DNA of 64,000 nucleotides, from contig NZ_CP024920.1 in assembly GCF_002795865.1 (NCBI RefSeq), forward strand, positions 868,001 to 932,000, written 5' to 3'. Both the position numbers and the translations under genes were made by a program. Shown here in pieces: positions 34,402 to 43,134 of the stretch. Every line of letters starts with the position of its first letter. Within the stretch, counting starts at the first letter, position 1. The notes under the pieces are model-generated. The model was not told where the DNA came from. It worked only from the letters and a program-made list of their open reading frames with translations, and did not search any database. The DNA is from Qipengyuania seohaensis (GTDB taxonomy: Bacteria; Pseudomonadota; Alphaproteobacteria; Sphingomonadales; Sphingomonadaceae).

Positions 34402-35323
34402 GCGCATCGACCAGCCCACGGGCACCGAAACCGTCGGCCACGAATGGGACGGCATCGAAGAGCTGAATACTCCGCTGCCGCGCTGGTGGCTGTGGACCTT
34501 CTACCTCACCATCATCTTCGCCATCGGCTATGTCATCGCATACCCGGCATGGCCGATGATCGACCGGGCGACCGCCGGCATGCTGGGCTGGTCAAGCCGC
34601 AGTGCACTGGCCGAGGAGATGACCGCCGCCGACCGTGCCCAGCAAAGCTTCCGCGAACAACTTGCCGCCATCGACGTGGTGAAGCTGCGCGACAACCCTG
34701 AGTTGATGCAGCGCGCAGTCGCAGGGGGCGCGGCAGCCTTCAAGGTGAACTGTTCGCAATGCCACGGATCGGGCGCCGCGGGCAGCCAGACGTTGGGCTA
34801 TCCCAACCTTAACGATGACGACTGGCTTTGGGGCGGCGATCTGGCCGCGATCCACTATTCGATCGACCGCGGCATTCGCCAGCCGGACGACAACGAAGAA
34901 CGCCAAAGCGTGATGCCCTCGTTCGACGGTGCTTTCGACAGCGCGCAGCTCGATGCAGTGACGCAGCACGTCCTGTCGCTGAGCGGCAATGCGGATGCCA
35001 ATGCATTAGGCGCGCAGATTTACGCCGACAATTGCGCGGCGTGCCACGGTCCGGCGGGACAGGGCGACCGTGCGCAAGGCGCGCCGCGCCTCAACGACCA
35101 GATCTGGCTTCGCGGCGGGACTGCGGCCGCCATCAAGCGCCAGATCCTCAACCCCAGGATGGGCGCGATGCCCGCATGGGGTGAGAGGCTGGATCCGGTG
35201 ACGGTCAAGATGCTGACAGCCTATGTCTATTCGCTCGGGGGAGGCGAAGAGGCGCAACCGGAGACTTCCGGCGAGCCTGCCACCCAACCCCAAGCGGAAG
35301 CCGGAAACGATGGGCAACCCTGA
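34391..35323 (+). CDS. ccoP: cbb3-type cytochrome c oxidase subunit III (diheme)
   Basis: A 310-residue subunit. The N-terminal part has the CcoP motif HEWDGIEELNTPLPRWWLW and a membrane helix, and the periplasmic part has two cytochrome c domains with CSQCH and CAACH. The Pro/Gln-rich tail after 290 is variable. It takes electrons from soluble cytochrome c. ATG 34391 overlaps ccoQ; the ccoG start overlaps its end by 14 bases. Confidence 0.97.
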   Translation: MANKRIDQPTGTETVGHEWDGIEELNTPLPRWWLWTFYLTIIFAIGYVIAYPAWPMIDRATAGMLGWSSRSALAEEMTAADRAQQSFREQLAAIDVVKLRDNPELMQRAVAGGAAAFKVNCSQCHGSGAAGSQTLGYPNLNDDDWLWGGDLAAIHYSIDRGIRQPDDNEERQSVMPSFDGAFDSAQLDAVTQHVLSLSGNADANALGAQIYADNCAACHGPAGQGDRAQGAPRLNDQIWLRGGTAAAIKRQILNPRMGAMPAWGERLDPVTVKMLTAYVYSLGGGEEAQPETSGEPATQPQAEAGNDGQP

Positions 35324-36890
35324 CCAACCGGACGATGCGAAACGCGACTGGGCGGTGACCGTCGAGGACGGCATCGCCAAGTCGAACGAGCCCGTGTCCA
35401 GCGCGGTCGCCAATCCGGCAGCGACAACGCGGCGCCACGAACCGCATGAACCGCCGCGCGAGACGCTTCCGGAAAAGCTCTACGAAGCGCGCAAGTCGAT
35501 CCATAACAAGCGGATCGACGGGCCCTTCAGGCGCTTCAAATGGTTCGTGATGCTGGTGACGCTGGGGATCTATTACGTCACCCCGTGGCTGCGCTGGGAT
35601 CGTGGGCCTTACGCACCCGACCAGGCGGTGCTTGTCGATCTCGCCAATCGCCGCTTCTACATGTTCGGCATCGAGATCTGGCCGCACGAATTCTATTTCG
35701 TCGCGGGCCTGCTGATCATGGCGGGCATTGGCCTGTTCGTGATCACGAGCGCCGTTGGCCGTGCCTGGTGCGGCTATGCCTGCCCGCAGACGGTCTGGAC
35801 CGACTTGTTCCAGCACATCGACCGCTTCGTCGACGGAGATCGTAATGCGCGCATCCGGCTGGAGAATGCGCCCTGGACTTGGGGCAAGGTCTTCCGGCGC
35901 GGCTTCAAATGGTCGATCTATCTCGCGATCGGTTTCGTAACCGGCGGTGCATGGATCCTCTATTTCGCCGATGCACCCACGCTGTTCCGCGATTTCTTCG
36001 CCCTCGAAGCGGCGCCGGTCGCCTATATCACCGTGGCGGTCCTTACGCTGACCACCGTCACCCTGGGCGGGTTCATGCGCGAGCAGGTCTGCATCTACAT
36101 GTGCCCTTGGCCGCGCATCCAGACCGCGATGATGGACGAAAAATCGCTGCTGGTGACCTACAAGGACTGGCGCGGCGAGCCTCGCGGCAGCGTAAAGAAG
36201 GCCGCAAAGAATCCCGGCCAGTTCGGCGATTGCATCGACTGCACGCAATGCGTCCAGGTCTGCCCGACGGGCATCGACATCCGCGAAGGCCCGCAAATCG
36301 GCTGCATTACCTGCGCCCTGTGCATCGATGCCTGCGACAAGGTCATGAAGGATATCGGCAGGCCGCGCGGCCTGATCGACTATGCCACGCTCGAGGATTG
36401 CGAGCGAGAGGCCGCTGGCGAAGCGCCAAAACCGGCATGGCGCGCCCTTCTCCGCCCCAGGACGATGGTCTATTTCACGATCTGGGCCGGCATCGGCGCG
36501 GCCTTGCTGTTCGCACTAGGCGTGCGCACGCATACGGAAATGACCGTCGCGCCCGACCGCAATCCGCCCTTCATGCTGATGAGCGACGGCTCGATCCGCA
36601 ATTCCTTCACGCTGAAAATCCGCAATATGGAAAGCCGTCCGCGCGACATGGAAATCGCGCTCGAGGGGCTGGAAGGCGGCGTCATGTGGACCGATGCCAT
36701 CAGCCGCGGCGAGGCAGCCGCCACGCAGACCGTCACAGTTGCCGCCGACCAGGTCCGGACTATCAGGGCCTATGTCATGGCTCCTCGCGACGCGAAGACG
36801 CAGGACTTTGCGTTCACCGTCACCTCGGTCGACGAACAGCGCGAAAGCGACCGTGTCGAGACCCGTTTCGATGCACCGGAGACCCCATGA
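35310..36890 (+). CDS. ccoG: Cytochrome oxidase accessory protein CcoG (FixG)
   Basis: A 526-residue membrane protein: CGYACPQTVWTD and CIYMCPWPRIQ flank membrane segments, and two [4Fe-4S] motifs occur in CIDCTQCVQVCPTG and CITCALCIDACDKV. A C-terminal Ig-like domain follows. CcoG is a cupric reductase that supplies Cu(I) for CuB assembly. It overlaps ccoP at the start and the fixH-like gene at the end. Confidence 0.95.
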   Translation: MGNPDQPDDAKRDWAVTVEDGIAKSNEPVSSAVANPAATTRRHEPHEPPRETLPEKLYEARKSIHNKRIDGPFRRFKWFVMLVTLGIYYVTPWLRWDRGPYAPDQAVLVDLANRRFYMFGIEIWPHEFYFVAGLLIMAGIGLFVITSAVGRAWCGYACPQTVWTDLFQHIDRFVDGDRNARIRLENAPWTWGKVFRRGFKWSIYLAIGFVTGGAWILYFADAPTLFRDFFALEAAPVAYITVAVLTLTTVTLGGFMREQVCIYMCPWPRIQTAMMDEKSLLVTYKDWRGEPRGSVKKAAKNPGQFGDCIDCTQCVQVCPTGIDIREGPQIGCITCALCIDACDKVMKDIGRPRGLIDYATLEDCEREAAGEAPKPAWRALLRPRTMVYFTIWAGIGAALLFALGVRTHTEMTVAPDRNPPFMLMSDGSIRNSFTLKIRNMESRPRDMEIALEGLEGGVMWTDAISRGEAAATQTVTVAADQVRTIRAYVMAPRDAKTQDFAFTVTSVDEQRESDRVETRFDAPETP

Positions 36891-37333
36891 TGCAGAAGGA
36901 ATTCACAGGCAGGAAAATGGCCGCGATCCTCGTTGCGGGCTTTGGCGTGGTGGTGGCGGTCAACTTCACCATGGCTGCCATCGCCTCGGGCAGCTTCAGC
37001 GGCGTCGTGGTCGAGAACTCCTATGTCGCCAGCCAGAAGTTCAATGGTTGGCTCGACCAGGCAGAGCGGCAGGAATCGCTGGGATGGAATGCCGCGGCCA
37101 GCCGTTCGGGCGACCGCCTGGCACTCGACCTCGAAAACGTGCCCGCAACCGCAACGATATCTGCACAGGTGCGCCGCCCTCTTGGGCAAGCCGACACCCG
37201 CGAGCTAACCTTCGTTCAAACCGGCGACGCCCGGCTTCTGTCGAGCGAAGCCCTGCCCGCTGGACGTTGGATCGTGCGCGTTTCGATAAAAAGGGGCGGT
37301 GACCGCTGGATTTCGGAGGACCGGATCGGGTGA
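36887..37333 (+). CDS. ccoH: FixH/CcoH family assembly protein
   Basis: A 148-residue protein: N-terminal anchor IILVAGF-type segment (about 12-33), then MASQKFN-like motif YVASQKFNGWL, characteristic of FixH, and a small periplasmic beta domain. It helps assemble the cbb3 oxidase. The ATGATG start overlaps the ccoG stop, and the end overlaps the ccoI GTG by four bases. Confidence 0.9.
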   Translation: MMQKEFTGRKMAAILVAGFGVVVAVNFTMAAIASGSFSGVVVENSYVASQKFNGWLDQAERQESLGWNAAASRSGDRLALDLENVPATATISAQVRRPLGQADTRELTFVQTGDARLLSSEALPAGRWIVRVSIKRGGDRWISEDRIG

Positions 37334-39453
37334 CCGCGCCTTTCCGCCAGCAGGATCTCGAGGAGACAGTCCGCGTCGATACGCGCTTGACCGTCCCGGG
37401 TATGCGCTGTGCGGGATGTATCGCCAAGATCGAGCGCGGCCTTGCCGAGATCGAGGGTATCGACGCCGCTCGCGTGAACTTTTCTGCCAAGCGCGTCGCG
37501 GTGCGGCACAGCCCGGGTCTGGATCAGGGCGATCTCGTCGAGGCGCTGCGTCACCTTGGCTTCGAGGCACAGGCGCTGGCAGACAACCCGCTCGGCACCG
37601 ACGACAAGGAGAGCAAGGCACTGCTTCGCGCACTCGCGGTGGCAGGCTTCGGCATGATGAACATCATGCTGCTTTCCGTCAGCGTTTGGTCCGGCGCTGG
37701 CGGCGTCACACGCGACCTCTTCCACTGGCTGTCGGCAATTATCGCGCTGCCCGTCGTAGCCTACTCGGGCCGTCCCTTCTTTGCTTCGGCATGGATGGCA
37801 CTGCGATATGGACGGACGAACATGGACGTGCCGATCTCCATCGGCGTCCTGCTCGCTACGGGTTTAAGCGTCTACGAGACCATCGAAGGCGAAGGTCACG
37901 CCTATTTCGACAGCGCGGTCATGCTGCTGTTCTTCCTGCTCGCGGGACGCGCGCTCGATGCGACCATGCGGACAAAAACACGCGCCGGTATCGGCGCGCT
38001 ACTGTCCAAGATGGGCAAAAGCGCGCGGGTACTTGGCCACGATGGCACCACAGCCCAGGTCGACGCAGCCGATCTTCAGCCCGGCATGGTCATGATCGTC
38101 GCTTCCGGCAACGCGCTCGCCGCCGACGGCGTAGTCGAAAAGGGGCGCGGATCGCTCGACAATTCCATGCTCACCGGAGAGAGCGATCCTGAACGCGTAG
38201 CAGAAGGATCTGTTGTCCACGCCGGGGCCATCGCTCTGTCCGGGCCGCTGGAGGTGCGCGTCACGGCGGCTTCGTCCGACACCGTGCTGGCCGAGATCGC
38301 TCGTCTCATGGACGAAGCAGGTCAGAGCCGGAGCCGCTATACCCGCATCGCAGACCGCGCATCGAGCCTGTATGCGCCTGCCGTTCACTCCCTGGCTTTG
38401 CTGGCGTTCATCGGCTGGATGGTGGCCGGCGCAGGCTGGTACCAGTCTCTCGTCATCGCAATCGCCGTACTCATCATCACTTGCCCCTGCGCCATGGGAC
38501 TGGCCGTACCAGCCGCCCAGGTCGTTACGTCCGGCGCGCTCATCAAGCGTGGCCTCTTGGTCAAGGACGGCAGCGCTCTCGAACGGCTCGCCGAGATCGA
38601 TATCGCGATCTTCGACAAAACCGGAACGCTGACGCTCGGCGAACCCCAGGCAGACGTTTCCTCCCTACCTGAGGTCGAACGTCAGGTCGCACTCGCTCTT
38701 GCACGGACAAGTCGCCACCCCCTCAGCCGTAGCCTCTCGGATGCTCTTCAACACGAAGGCACGCGCCCCGCGGAGGTTGACGACATCGTCGAGGTTGAAG
38801 GTCAGGGTCTCGCTGGCACTTGGCAGGGCGTTCCGGTTTCGCTTGGCCGCCCCGTTGAGGAGACGACAGGCATGTCCTCACTCCTTCGCATCGGGTGTGA
38901 AGAGACCATGATCGCATTCGCGGATGGCCTGCGCGCCGATGCCGGTGAAACGCTCGCCAAACTGGCGGAGCAAGGCATTTCGAGCCGGATTCTATCCGGA
39001 GATCGAAAGGGACCGGTCGAAGCGGTGGCCCAAGCCCTGGACGTTGAGGCAACCGCCGAAGCGAAGCCGCAAGACAAGCTCGCAATGCTCGAAAGTCTTC
39101 GGTCGCAAGGGCTTAAAGTCCTGATGATCGGAGACGGTATCAACGACGGCCCGGCGCTGGCCGCGGCCCATGCTTCGATCGCACCGGGTAGCGCCAGCGA
39201 TGTGAGCCAGCAGGCAGCCGATGCGGTGTTCACCGGGAAGGCGCTGATGCCGGTCGCGCTCGCGGTTGCGCACGCGCGCCGCTGCATGGCGATCGTTCGC
39301 CAGAATTTCGGCCTGGCAGTGGTCTACAACATCTGCGCGGTGCCGCTTGCCCTTGCAGGGGTGGTAACCCCGCTGATCGCCGCGATCGCGATGTCGGGCA
39401 GTTCGCTCATCGTGGTGGGCAATTCGCTGCGGCTGGCAAGGATAAGAGAATGA
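37330..39453 (+). CDS. ccoI: Copper-transporting P-type ATPase CcoI (FixI)
   Basis: A 707-residue P1B ATPase. A metal-binding domain has GMRCAGC; ITCPCAMGLAVP carries the CPC metal site; IFDKTGTLT contains the phosphorylated Asp; GDGINDGPALA is the hinge. In cbb3 clusters this pump exports copper to the periplasm for oxidase assembly rather than for resistance. GTG start at 37330 overlaps ccoH by four bases; the ccoS start overlaps its stop. Confidence 0.95.
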   Translation: MTAPFRQQDLEETVRVDTRLTVPGMRCAGCIAKIERGLAEIEGIDAARVNFSAKRVAVRHSPGLDQGDLVEALRHLGFEAQALADNPLGTDDKESKALLRALAVAGFGMMNIMLLSVSVWSGAGGVTRDLFHWLSAIIALPVVAYSGRPFFASAWMALRYGRTNMDVPISIGVLLATGLSVYETIEGEGHAYFDSAVMLLFFLLAGRALDATMRTKTRAGIGALLSKMGKSARVLGHDGTTAQVDAADLQPGMVMIVASGNALAADGVVEKGRGSLDNSMLTGESDPERVAEGSVVHAGAIALSGPLEVRVTAASSDTVLAEIARLMDEAGQSRSRYTRIADRASSLYAPAVHSLALLAFIGWMVAGAGWYQSLVIAIAVLIITCPCAMGLAVPAAQVVTSGALIKRGLLVKDGSALERLAEIDIAIFDKTGTLTLGEPQADVSSLPEVERQVALALARTSRHPLSRSLSDALQHEGTRPAEVDDIVEVEGQGLAGTWQGVPVSLGRPVEETTGMSSLLRIGCEETMIAFADGLRADAGETLAKLAEQGISSRILSGDRKGPVEAVAQALDVEATAEAKPQDKLAMLESLRSQGLKVLMIGDGINDGPALAAAHASIAPGSASDVSQQAADAVFTGKALMPVALAVAHARRCMAIVRQNFGLAVVYNICAVPLALAGVVTPLIAAIAMSGSSLIVVGNSLRLARIRE

Positions 39454-39602
39454 GCGGCCTTCTCTTCCTGATCCCCATTGCCCTTGGCCTTGGCCTGTTG
39501 GGACTGGCAATGTTCTTCTGGGCAATGCGCGATGGGCAATTCGACGATCTCGACGGGGCCGCGCAGCGCATCCTCATCGATGACGAAGACGACGATCAAT
39601 GA
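39450..39602 (+). CDS. ccoS: cbb3-type oxidase assembly protein CcoS
   Basis: A 50-residue protein: one membrane helix (LFLIPIALGLGLLGLAMFFW) and the conserved end of the helix AMRDGQFDDLDGAAQRIL, diagnostic of CcoS, then an acidic tail. Needed for heme/Cu insertion. ATGA overlap with ccoI. Confidence 0.94.
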   Translation: MSGLLFLIPIALGLGLLGLAMFFWAMRDGQFDDLDGAAQRILIDDEDDDQ

Positions 39603-39802
39603 ACGGCGTCGCGCTTGGCTTGCTGGCGCTGGTGCCTGCGATTGTCGGGCCCCTTCCCGAGGAGCAGCAGGTCATCTCTGCGCGCATTTGCGGCAATGGC
39701 GAGGCTGTCCTGATCGATATACCCATACCGCTGCGTAAATCCCCTTTGAGCCAGCCGTGCCATGCAAAAGGGTGCCGCGGCTCGTCCCGGAAACATATTT
39801 GA
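39599..39802 (+). CDS. Small hypothetical protein coupled to ccoS
   Basis: A 67-residue reading frame whose ATG overlaps the ccoS stop (ATGA), like every other junction in this operon. The N-terminal 17 residues are hydrophobic, followed by ICGNGEAVLIDIPIPLRK and a basic tail with CHAKGC. No family is recognised. It could be a secreted or membrane peptide with a metal-binding CxxxxC. Coupling and codon pattern support expression; the function is unknown. Confidence 0.55.
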   Translation: MNGVALGLLALVPAIVGPLPEEQQVISARICGNGEAVLIDIPIPLRKSPLSQPCHAKGCRGSSRKHI

Positions 39803-39812
39803 TCTGACGCAA
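39799..39812 (+). promoter_or_regulatory. Half-conserved FNR box upstream of hemN
   Basis: TTGATCTGACGCAA has a perfect left half-site and three of five bases in the right half, 34 bases before the hemN ATG. Weak on its own but supported by two perfect sites in the same cluster. Confidence 0.45.
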
Positions 39813-39846
39813 AGACGGGCGGCCCGCTCTTCGGCAAGCGAGCCTC

Positions 39847-41160
39847 ATGTGGACCTACTACCCCGACCTGCTCGCTACGCCCGTCCCGCGCTATACGAGC
39901 TATCCGACCGCCGCCGATTTCGGCGAGATTCCCGCCCAAGCTTATCGCGAAGCGCTGGAAAGCGCACACGGTGATGTATCGCTCTACCTTCACATTCCGT
40001 TCTGCGAGCAGATTTGCTTCTACTGCGGGTGCAATACCGGCCGCGCCAATCGGCAGCACAGGCTCGCCAGCTATCTCGAAGCCCTTCACACCGAAATTGC
40101 CACAGTGGGGGCTTTGCTGCCGAGCGATGCGCGTGTTCGCCGCATTTCCTTCGGCGGCGGAAGTCCCAACGCCATCGCACCTGCAGACATGCTCGCCCTG
40201 ATCGATGCGCTCGCAACACACTTCGATCTCGACGCGCCGATCCTGTCGACCGAGCTCGATCCGCGTACGATGTCGCCCGATTGGGCCGACGCGATAGGAA
40301 AGGTGGGCTTCGACAGGGCCAGCTTGGGAGTTCAGACCTTCGCGACCCACTGCCAGGAGGCCATCGGCCGGGTTCAAGGCGAAGATATCATCGTGCGTTC
40401 AGTAGACTGGTTGAGGGATGCAGGGGTTACGTCGCTCAATTTCGACCTGATGTATGGCCTGCCGGGACAGGGCGGGCAAGACCTGCTCGATAGCCTGCAA
40501 CGCACGCGCGCGCTTGGTGCAGACCGGATCGCCTTGTTCGGCTATGCCCATGTGCCACATATAGTCCCGCGCCAGCGCGCAATCGACGCGTCCAAACTTC
40601 CCGGGCAGGAGGCGCGCTTTGCCATGGCCGGTCTCGGATATGGCTATCTGTGCACGCATGGCTACACGCCGGTGGGCTTCGACCATTTCGCCAGGCCCGG
40701 CGGCGATCCACTGGCAGCTGCCGCCCTTGCCGGAACGCTGGGCCGAAACTTCCAGGGCTTCACCGATGACACGGCGCGCAATCTTATCGGCCTCGGCGCG
40801 TCCGCGATCTCGTCCTTTCCCGGCCTGCTCGCCCAGAATGAAAAGAATTCGGGCCGGTATCGCATGCGCGCATCACAAGGCCTTCTATCTGCAGACCGCG
40901 GCATCCTTCGCACCGCGCAAGACCGATATCGAGCGAGCGTGATCGAGGGCTTACTGTGCCGAGGACGCGCCAGGTTGGGCGCGAAGCTTATGGCGCAAGT
41001 CCGCGGCGCCTTGACGCTTTTCATCGATCGCGGGCTCGTTTCGCTCGATGACGACTGGCTGACCATCCTGCCCGAGGGTCTTCCCTATGCCCGCACGGTC
41101 GCGGCCCATTTCGATTCTTACCGCTCGATAAGCGCGCGCCAGTTCAGCTCAGCTGTTTGA
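39847..41160 (+). CDS. hemN: Oxygen-independent coproporphyrinogen III oxidase
   Basis: A 437-residue radical SAM enzyme with HIPFCEQICFYCGCNT (CxxxCxxC cluster ligands), SFGGGSPNAI and TELDPRTMSPDW. The C-terminal HemN domain is present. It makes protoporphyrinogen under low oxygen, supplying heme when the cbb3 oxidase is induced. A GAGGT-like site is weak; the ATG at 39847 gives the family start MWTYYPDLLATPVPRYTSYP. Placed directly after the cco cluster behind a partial FNR box. Confidence 0.96.
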   Translation: MWTYYPDLLATPVPRYTSYPTAADFGEIPAQAYREALESAHGDVSLYLHIPFCEQICFYCGCNTGRANRQHRLASYLEALHTEIATVGALLPSDARVRRISFGGGSPNAIAPADMLALIDALATHFDLDAPILSTELDPRTMSPDWADAIGKVGFDRASLGVQTFATHCQEAIGRVQGEDIIVRSVDWLRDAGVTSLNFDLMYGLPGQGGQDLLDSLQRTRALGADRIALFGYAHVPHIVPRQRAIDASKLPGQEARFAMAGLGYGYLCTHGYTPVGFDHFARPGGDPLAAAALAGTLGRNFQGFTDDTARNLIGLGASAISSFPGLLAQNEKNSGRYRMRASQGLLSADRGILRTAQDRYRASVIEGLLCRGRARLGAKLMAQVRGALTLFIDRGLVSLDDDWLTILPEGLPYARTVAAHFDSYRSISARQFSSAV

Positions 41161-41325
41161 GCAGAGCAGCCAGGCGACCCGTCACTCAGGGTTAATAGGC
41201 TTGCATGCAAACCTTGTATTTACCATCGTGTCGCAGCTTGTGCGGTAGTTGGCGCCTGACGGACGTTTTTGACCGCTCGAAATCATTAGGAAATTCGGAA
41301 CAGCGACGTTCCGGTAAGTGTTGAT
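41161..41325. other. Intergenic region before the DUF4402 operon
   Basis: No gene is seen. It contains a perfect palindrome TTGCATGCAA (41201-41210) with TTGTATT a few bases later, which may be an operator overlapping a promoter for the surface-fibre operon. Confidence 0.35.
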
Positions 41326-41889
41326 ATGGGCATGAGCCGCTTTAATCTTGCACGAGGAAGAACCGCTATTTCAGCGGCCTGCGCGCTCATGTGCATGTTC
41401 GCGGCGTCCCCTGCAGCGAGCAACCGCCCCCAGGTTTCGGTGCAGAACCCGGCCGCCTTGAGGTTTGGCACCTTCGCCGTGCCGACCTCGGGCTTTCGGG
41501 AAGTGTCCCCCCGAGGTGGGATATCGAGTGGCGGTATCTTCGCGCTCGACGACACCGGCGTCGGCCCCGCGCAATTCGTCGTACAATACGATCGCGGCAA
41601 TAATGGGCGACGCGAACTGAATCTTGTTATCGAGATCGTCTTTTCTGCGCCTGGGACTTATGCGCAGGGCGGATTGACCGCTCGTCTTTCGCGATACCAG
41701 ATCGACCTCCCCGGCTATGGCGCGGTGCAACCCGGCCAGGTGATCAGGATCGAACTGCCTAATTGCAGGCAGCGTGTCTGTTCGCGCTCCTTCAATCTCG
41801 GCGGGCGAATCGATGTCGATCGCAATTTCGGCGGTGGGCTGGTGGAAATCCCGATCATCGTCGACGCTGCCGTGATCTCGGTCAAATGA
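41326..41889 (+). CDS. Exported DUF4402-like pilin-type protein (1)
   Basis: A 187-residue protein with signal peptide (ends AASPAAS) and beta-rich mature part. RFGTFAVPTSG near the N-terminus and VEIPIIVDAAVI at the end match the layout of DUF4402 domains (LRFGT motif, terminal alternating strand). Two Cys (NCRQRVCSR) may form a disulfide. It is the most divergent of the four copies and could be a tip or adaptor subunit. Its stop overlaps the next gene by four bases. Confidence 0.65.
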   Translation: MGMSRFNLARGRTAISAACALMCMFAASPAASNRPQVSVQNPAALRFGTFAVPTSGFREVSPRGGISSGGIFALDDTGVGPAQFVVQYDRGNNGRRELNLVIEIVFSAPGTYAQGGLTARLSRYQIDLPGYGAVQPGQVIRIELPNCRQRVCSRSFNLGGRIDVDRNFGGGLVEIPIIVDAAVISVK

Positions 41890-42446
41890 CGACGCGTCCC
41901 TCCCCTTCACTCGTCGCCTTTTGCCTGGCGATAGCCACAGGTCTCGCACCATCCGGCCACGCCGTGGCGCAGGACCGTGCGCAGGCGACCGGTACGGCCA
42001 CGGCAAGCGTGGTTGCACCTATCACCGTGCGGCAGGTGGAATCGCTACGTTTTGGAACGGTGGCGACAGGCGACACAGGGGGCACACTTACCCTGTCTCC
42101 GACGAATGGGGCGACGAGCGTAACGGGGTCGCTGCGCAGTCTCTGCCCCTCGGGGAGCAGCTGCACAGCGAATCCCGGTATATTTGCAGTCACGGGAGAG
42201 GCAGGGCGCAGCTACCGGATTGCCGCACCTGCCCAGGCTCTTGCGGGCCGCACGGAAGGCGGCGGCGCGCTGACGGTGTCCGCAATCACTATTGCTACGC
42301 AAAGCGTCCCCGGGCCGGGCCCACGCGGCATTCTGGATGACGCGGGCAGCGACAGGTTCAAGGTGGGTGGAACGCTGGAAGTTGCGCCCGGAACGGCGGC
42401 TGGAACCTATGTCGCGGAGATGGAGATGGTAGTCTCTTATGACTAA
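41886..42446 (+). CDS. Exported DUF4402 domain protein (2)
   Basis: A 186-residue protein: signal peptide ending GHAVAQ, then ATASVVAPITVRQVESLRFG, the DUF4402 opening, and C-terminal FKVGGTLEVAPGTAAGTY with EMEMVVSYD, the domain end. A Cys pair (LCPSGSSC) is internal. Likely a fibre subunit. ATGA overlap with the gene before; the gap to the next gene (138 bases) holds tandem 11-bp repeats. Confidence 0.8.
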   Translation: MTTRPSPSLVAFCLAIATGLAPSGHAVAQDRAQATGTATASVVAPITVRQVESLRFGTVATGDTGGTLTLSPTNGATSVTGSLRSLCPSGSSCTANPGIFAVTGEAGRSYRIAAPAQALAGRTEGGGALTVSAITIATQSVPGPGPRGILDDAGSDRFKVGGTLEVAPGTAAGTYVAEMEMVVSYD

Positions 42447-42471
42447 CCAGAAGTGAAAGGCCTACGTAAGA

Positions 42472-42502
42472 CCCCGTAGTTCCGCGGTAATTTCGCGGTA
42501 AT
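42472..42502. promoter_or_regulatory. Tandem 11-bp-spaced direct repeats upstream of the main DUF4402 gene
   Basis: CGCGGTAAT occurs at 42483-42491 and 42494-42502, exactly one helical turn (11 bp) apart, with a degenerate copy CCCCGTAGT at 42472-42480 (6 of 9 matching). Such arrays are typical of winged-helix OmpR/PhoB-type regulator sites. Confidence 0.5.
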
Positions 42503-42584
42503 CTTTCCTTAAAGCCTAGGTTCTATCCCTTAGCTCGCACCGGCAATAGCTGGGCGCGCTATTGTACGAACCAGGGGACACCTA

Positions 42585-43076
42585 ATGAAGAAAATCATCC
42601 TCGCGGCTGCCGCAGTCGCATTCGCAACTCCTGCGATGGCTGCTCCGGGCGACACCGCTCAGGATACGGGTACCGCAGTTGCTGAAATCGTTGCTCCGAT
42701 CACCATCACCCACGATGGCGGCGCGCTTGATTTCGGTATCATTATTCCGGGCACGCTTGCTGGCACGGTTGTCGTGGATCAGGGCGGCAACGGCACTGCA
42801 GGCGGCGACGCGCTGTTCGTTTCGGGCAGCACCAACGCAGCCGACAGCTTCACTGTCACGGGCGACGCAAGCCGCGCCTACAGCATCGTGACGACTGGCG
42901 GTACGGTCACTTCGGGTGGTAACTCGATGACTTTCATCACTGACTCTCCGGCATCGGGCTCGCTCTCGGCAACCGGCACCGACAGCTTTTCCGTTGGCGG
43001 CACGTTGAACGTTGGCGCCAACCAGGCTGCTGGCTCCTACAGCGGCAGCTACACCGCAACGGTGAGCTACAACTGA
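42585..43076 (+). CDS. DUF4402 domain protein, probable major fibre subunit (3)
   Basis: A 163-residue protein with short signal peptide (ends TPAMA) and a minimal DUF4402 domain: AVAEIVAPITITHDGGALDFG, SFSVGGTLNV and terminal TATVSYN. It lacks Cys and is rich in Gly, Thr and Ser, like major pilins. It has its own leader with direct repeats, and a strong stem-loop follows its stop, which suggests higher expression than its neighbours. Ribosome binding site GGGGAC is weak. Confidence 0.82.
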   Translation: MKKIILAAAAVAFATPAMAAPGDTAQDTGTAVAEIVAPITITHDGGALDFGIIIPGTLAGTVVVDQGGNGTAGGDALFVSGSTNAADSFTVTGDASRAYSIVTTGGTVTSGGNSMTFITDSPASGSLSATGTDSFSVGGTLNVGANQAAGSYSGSYTATVSYN

Positions 43077-43083
43077 TCGGATC

Positions 43084-43116
43084 GGGCAGCTGCCGACATT
43101 CCGTCGGTAGCTGCCC
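43084..43116 (+). repeat. Stable hairpin after the major DUF4402 gene
   Basis: GGGCAGCTGCCGAC and GTCGGTAGCTGCCC form a 14-bp stem (one G-U pair) with an ATTCC loop, starting seven bases after the stop. No T tract follows, so it looks like an mRNA-processing or stabilising element or partial attenuator inside the operon. Confidence 0.75.
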
Positions 43117-43134
43117 ACCGAGCAATCCTGACCG

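Noticed and set aside
41297-41322. GGAAC-N17-TGTT before the first DUF4402 gene as an EcfG promoter
   Set aside because: The -10 differs from CGTT and the implied transcript start would fall on or after the start codon at 41326.
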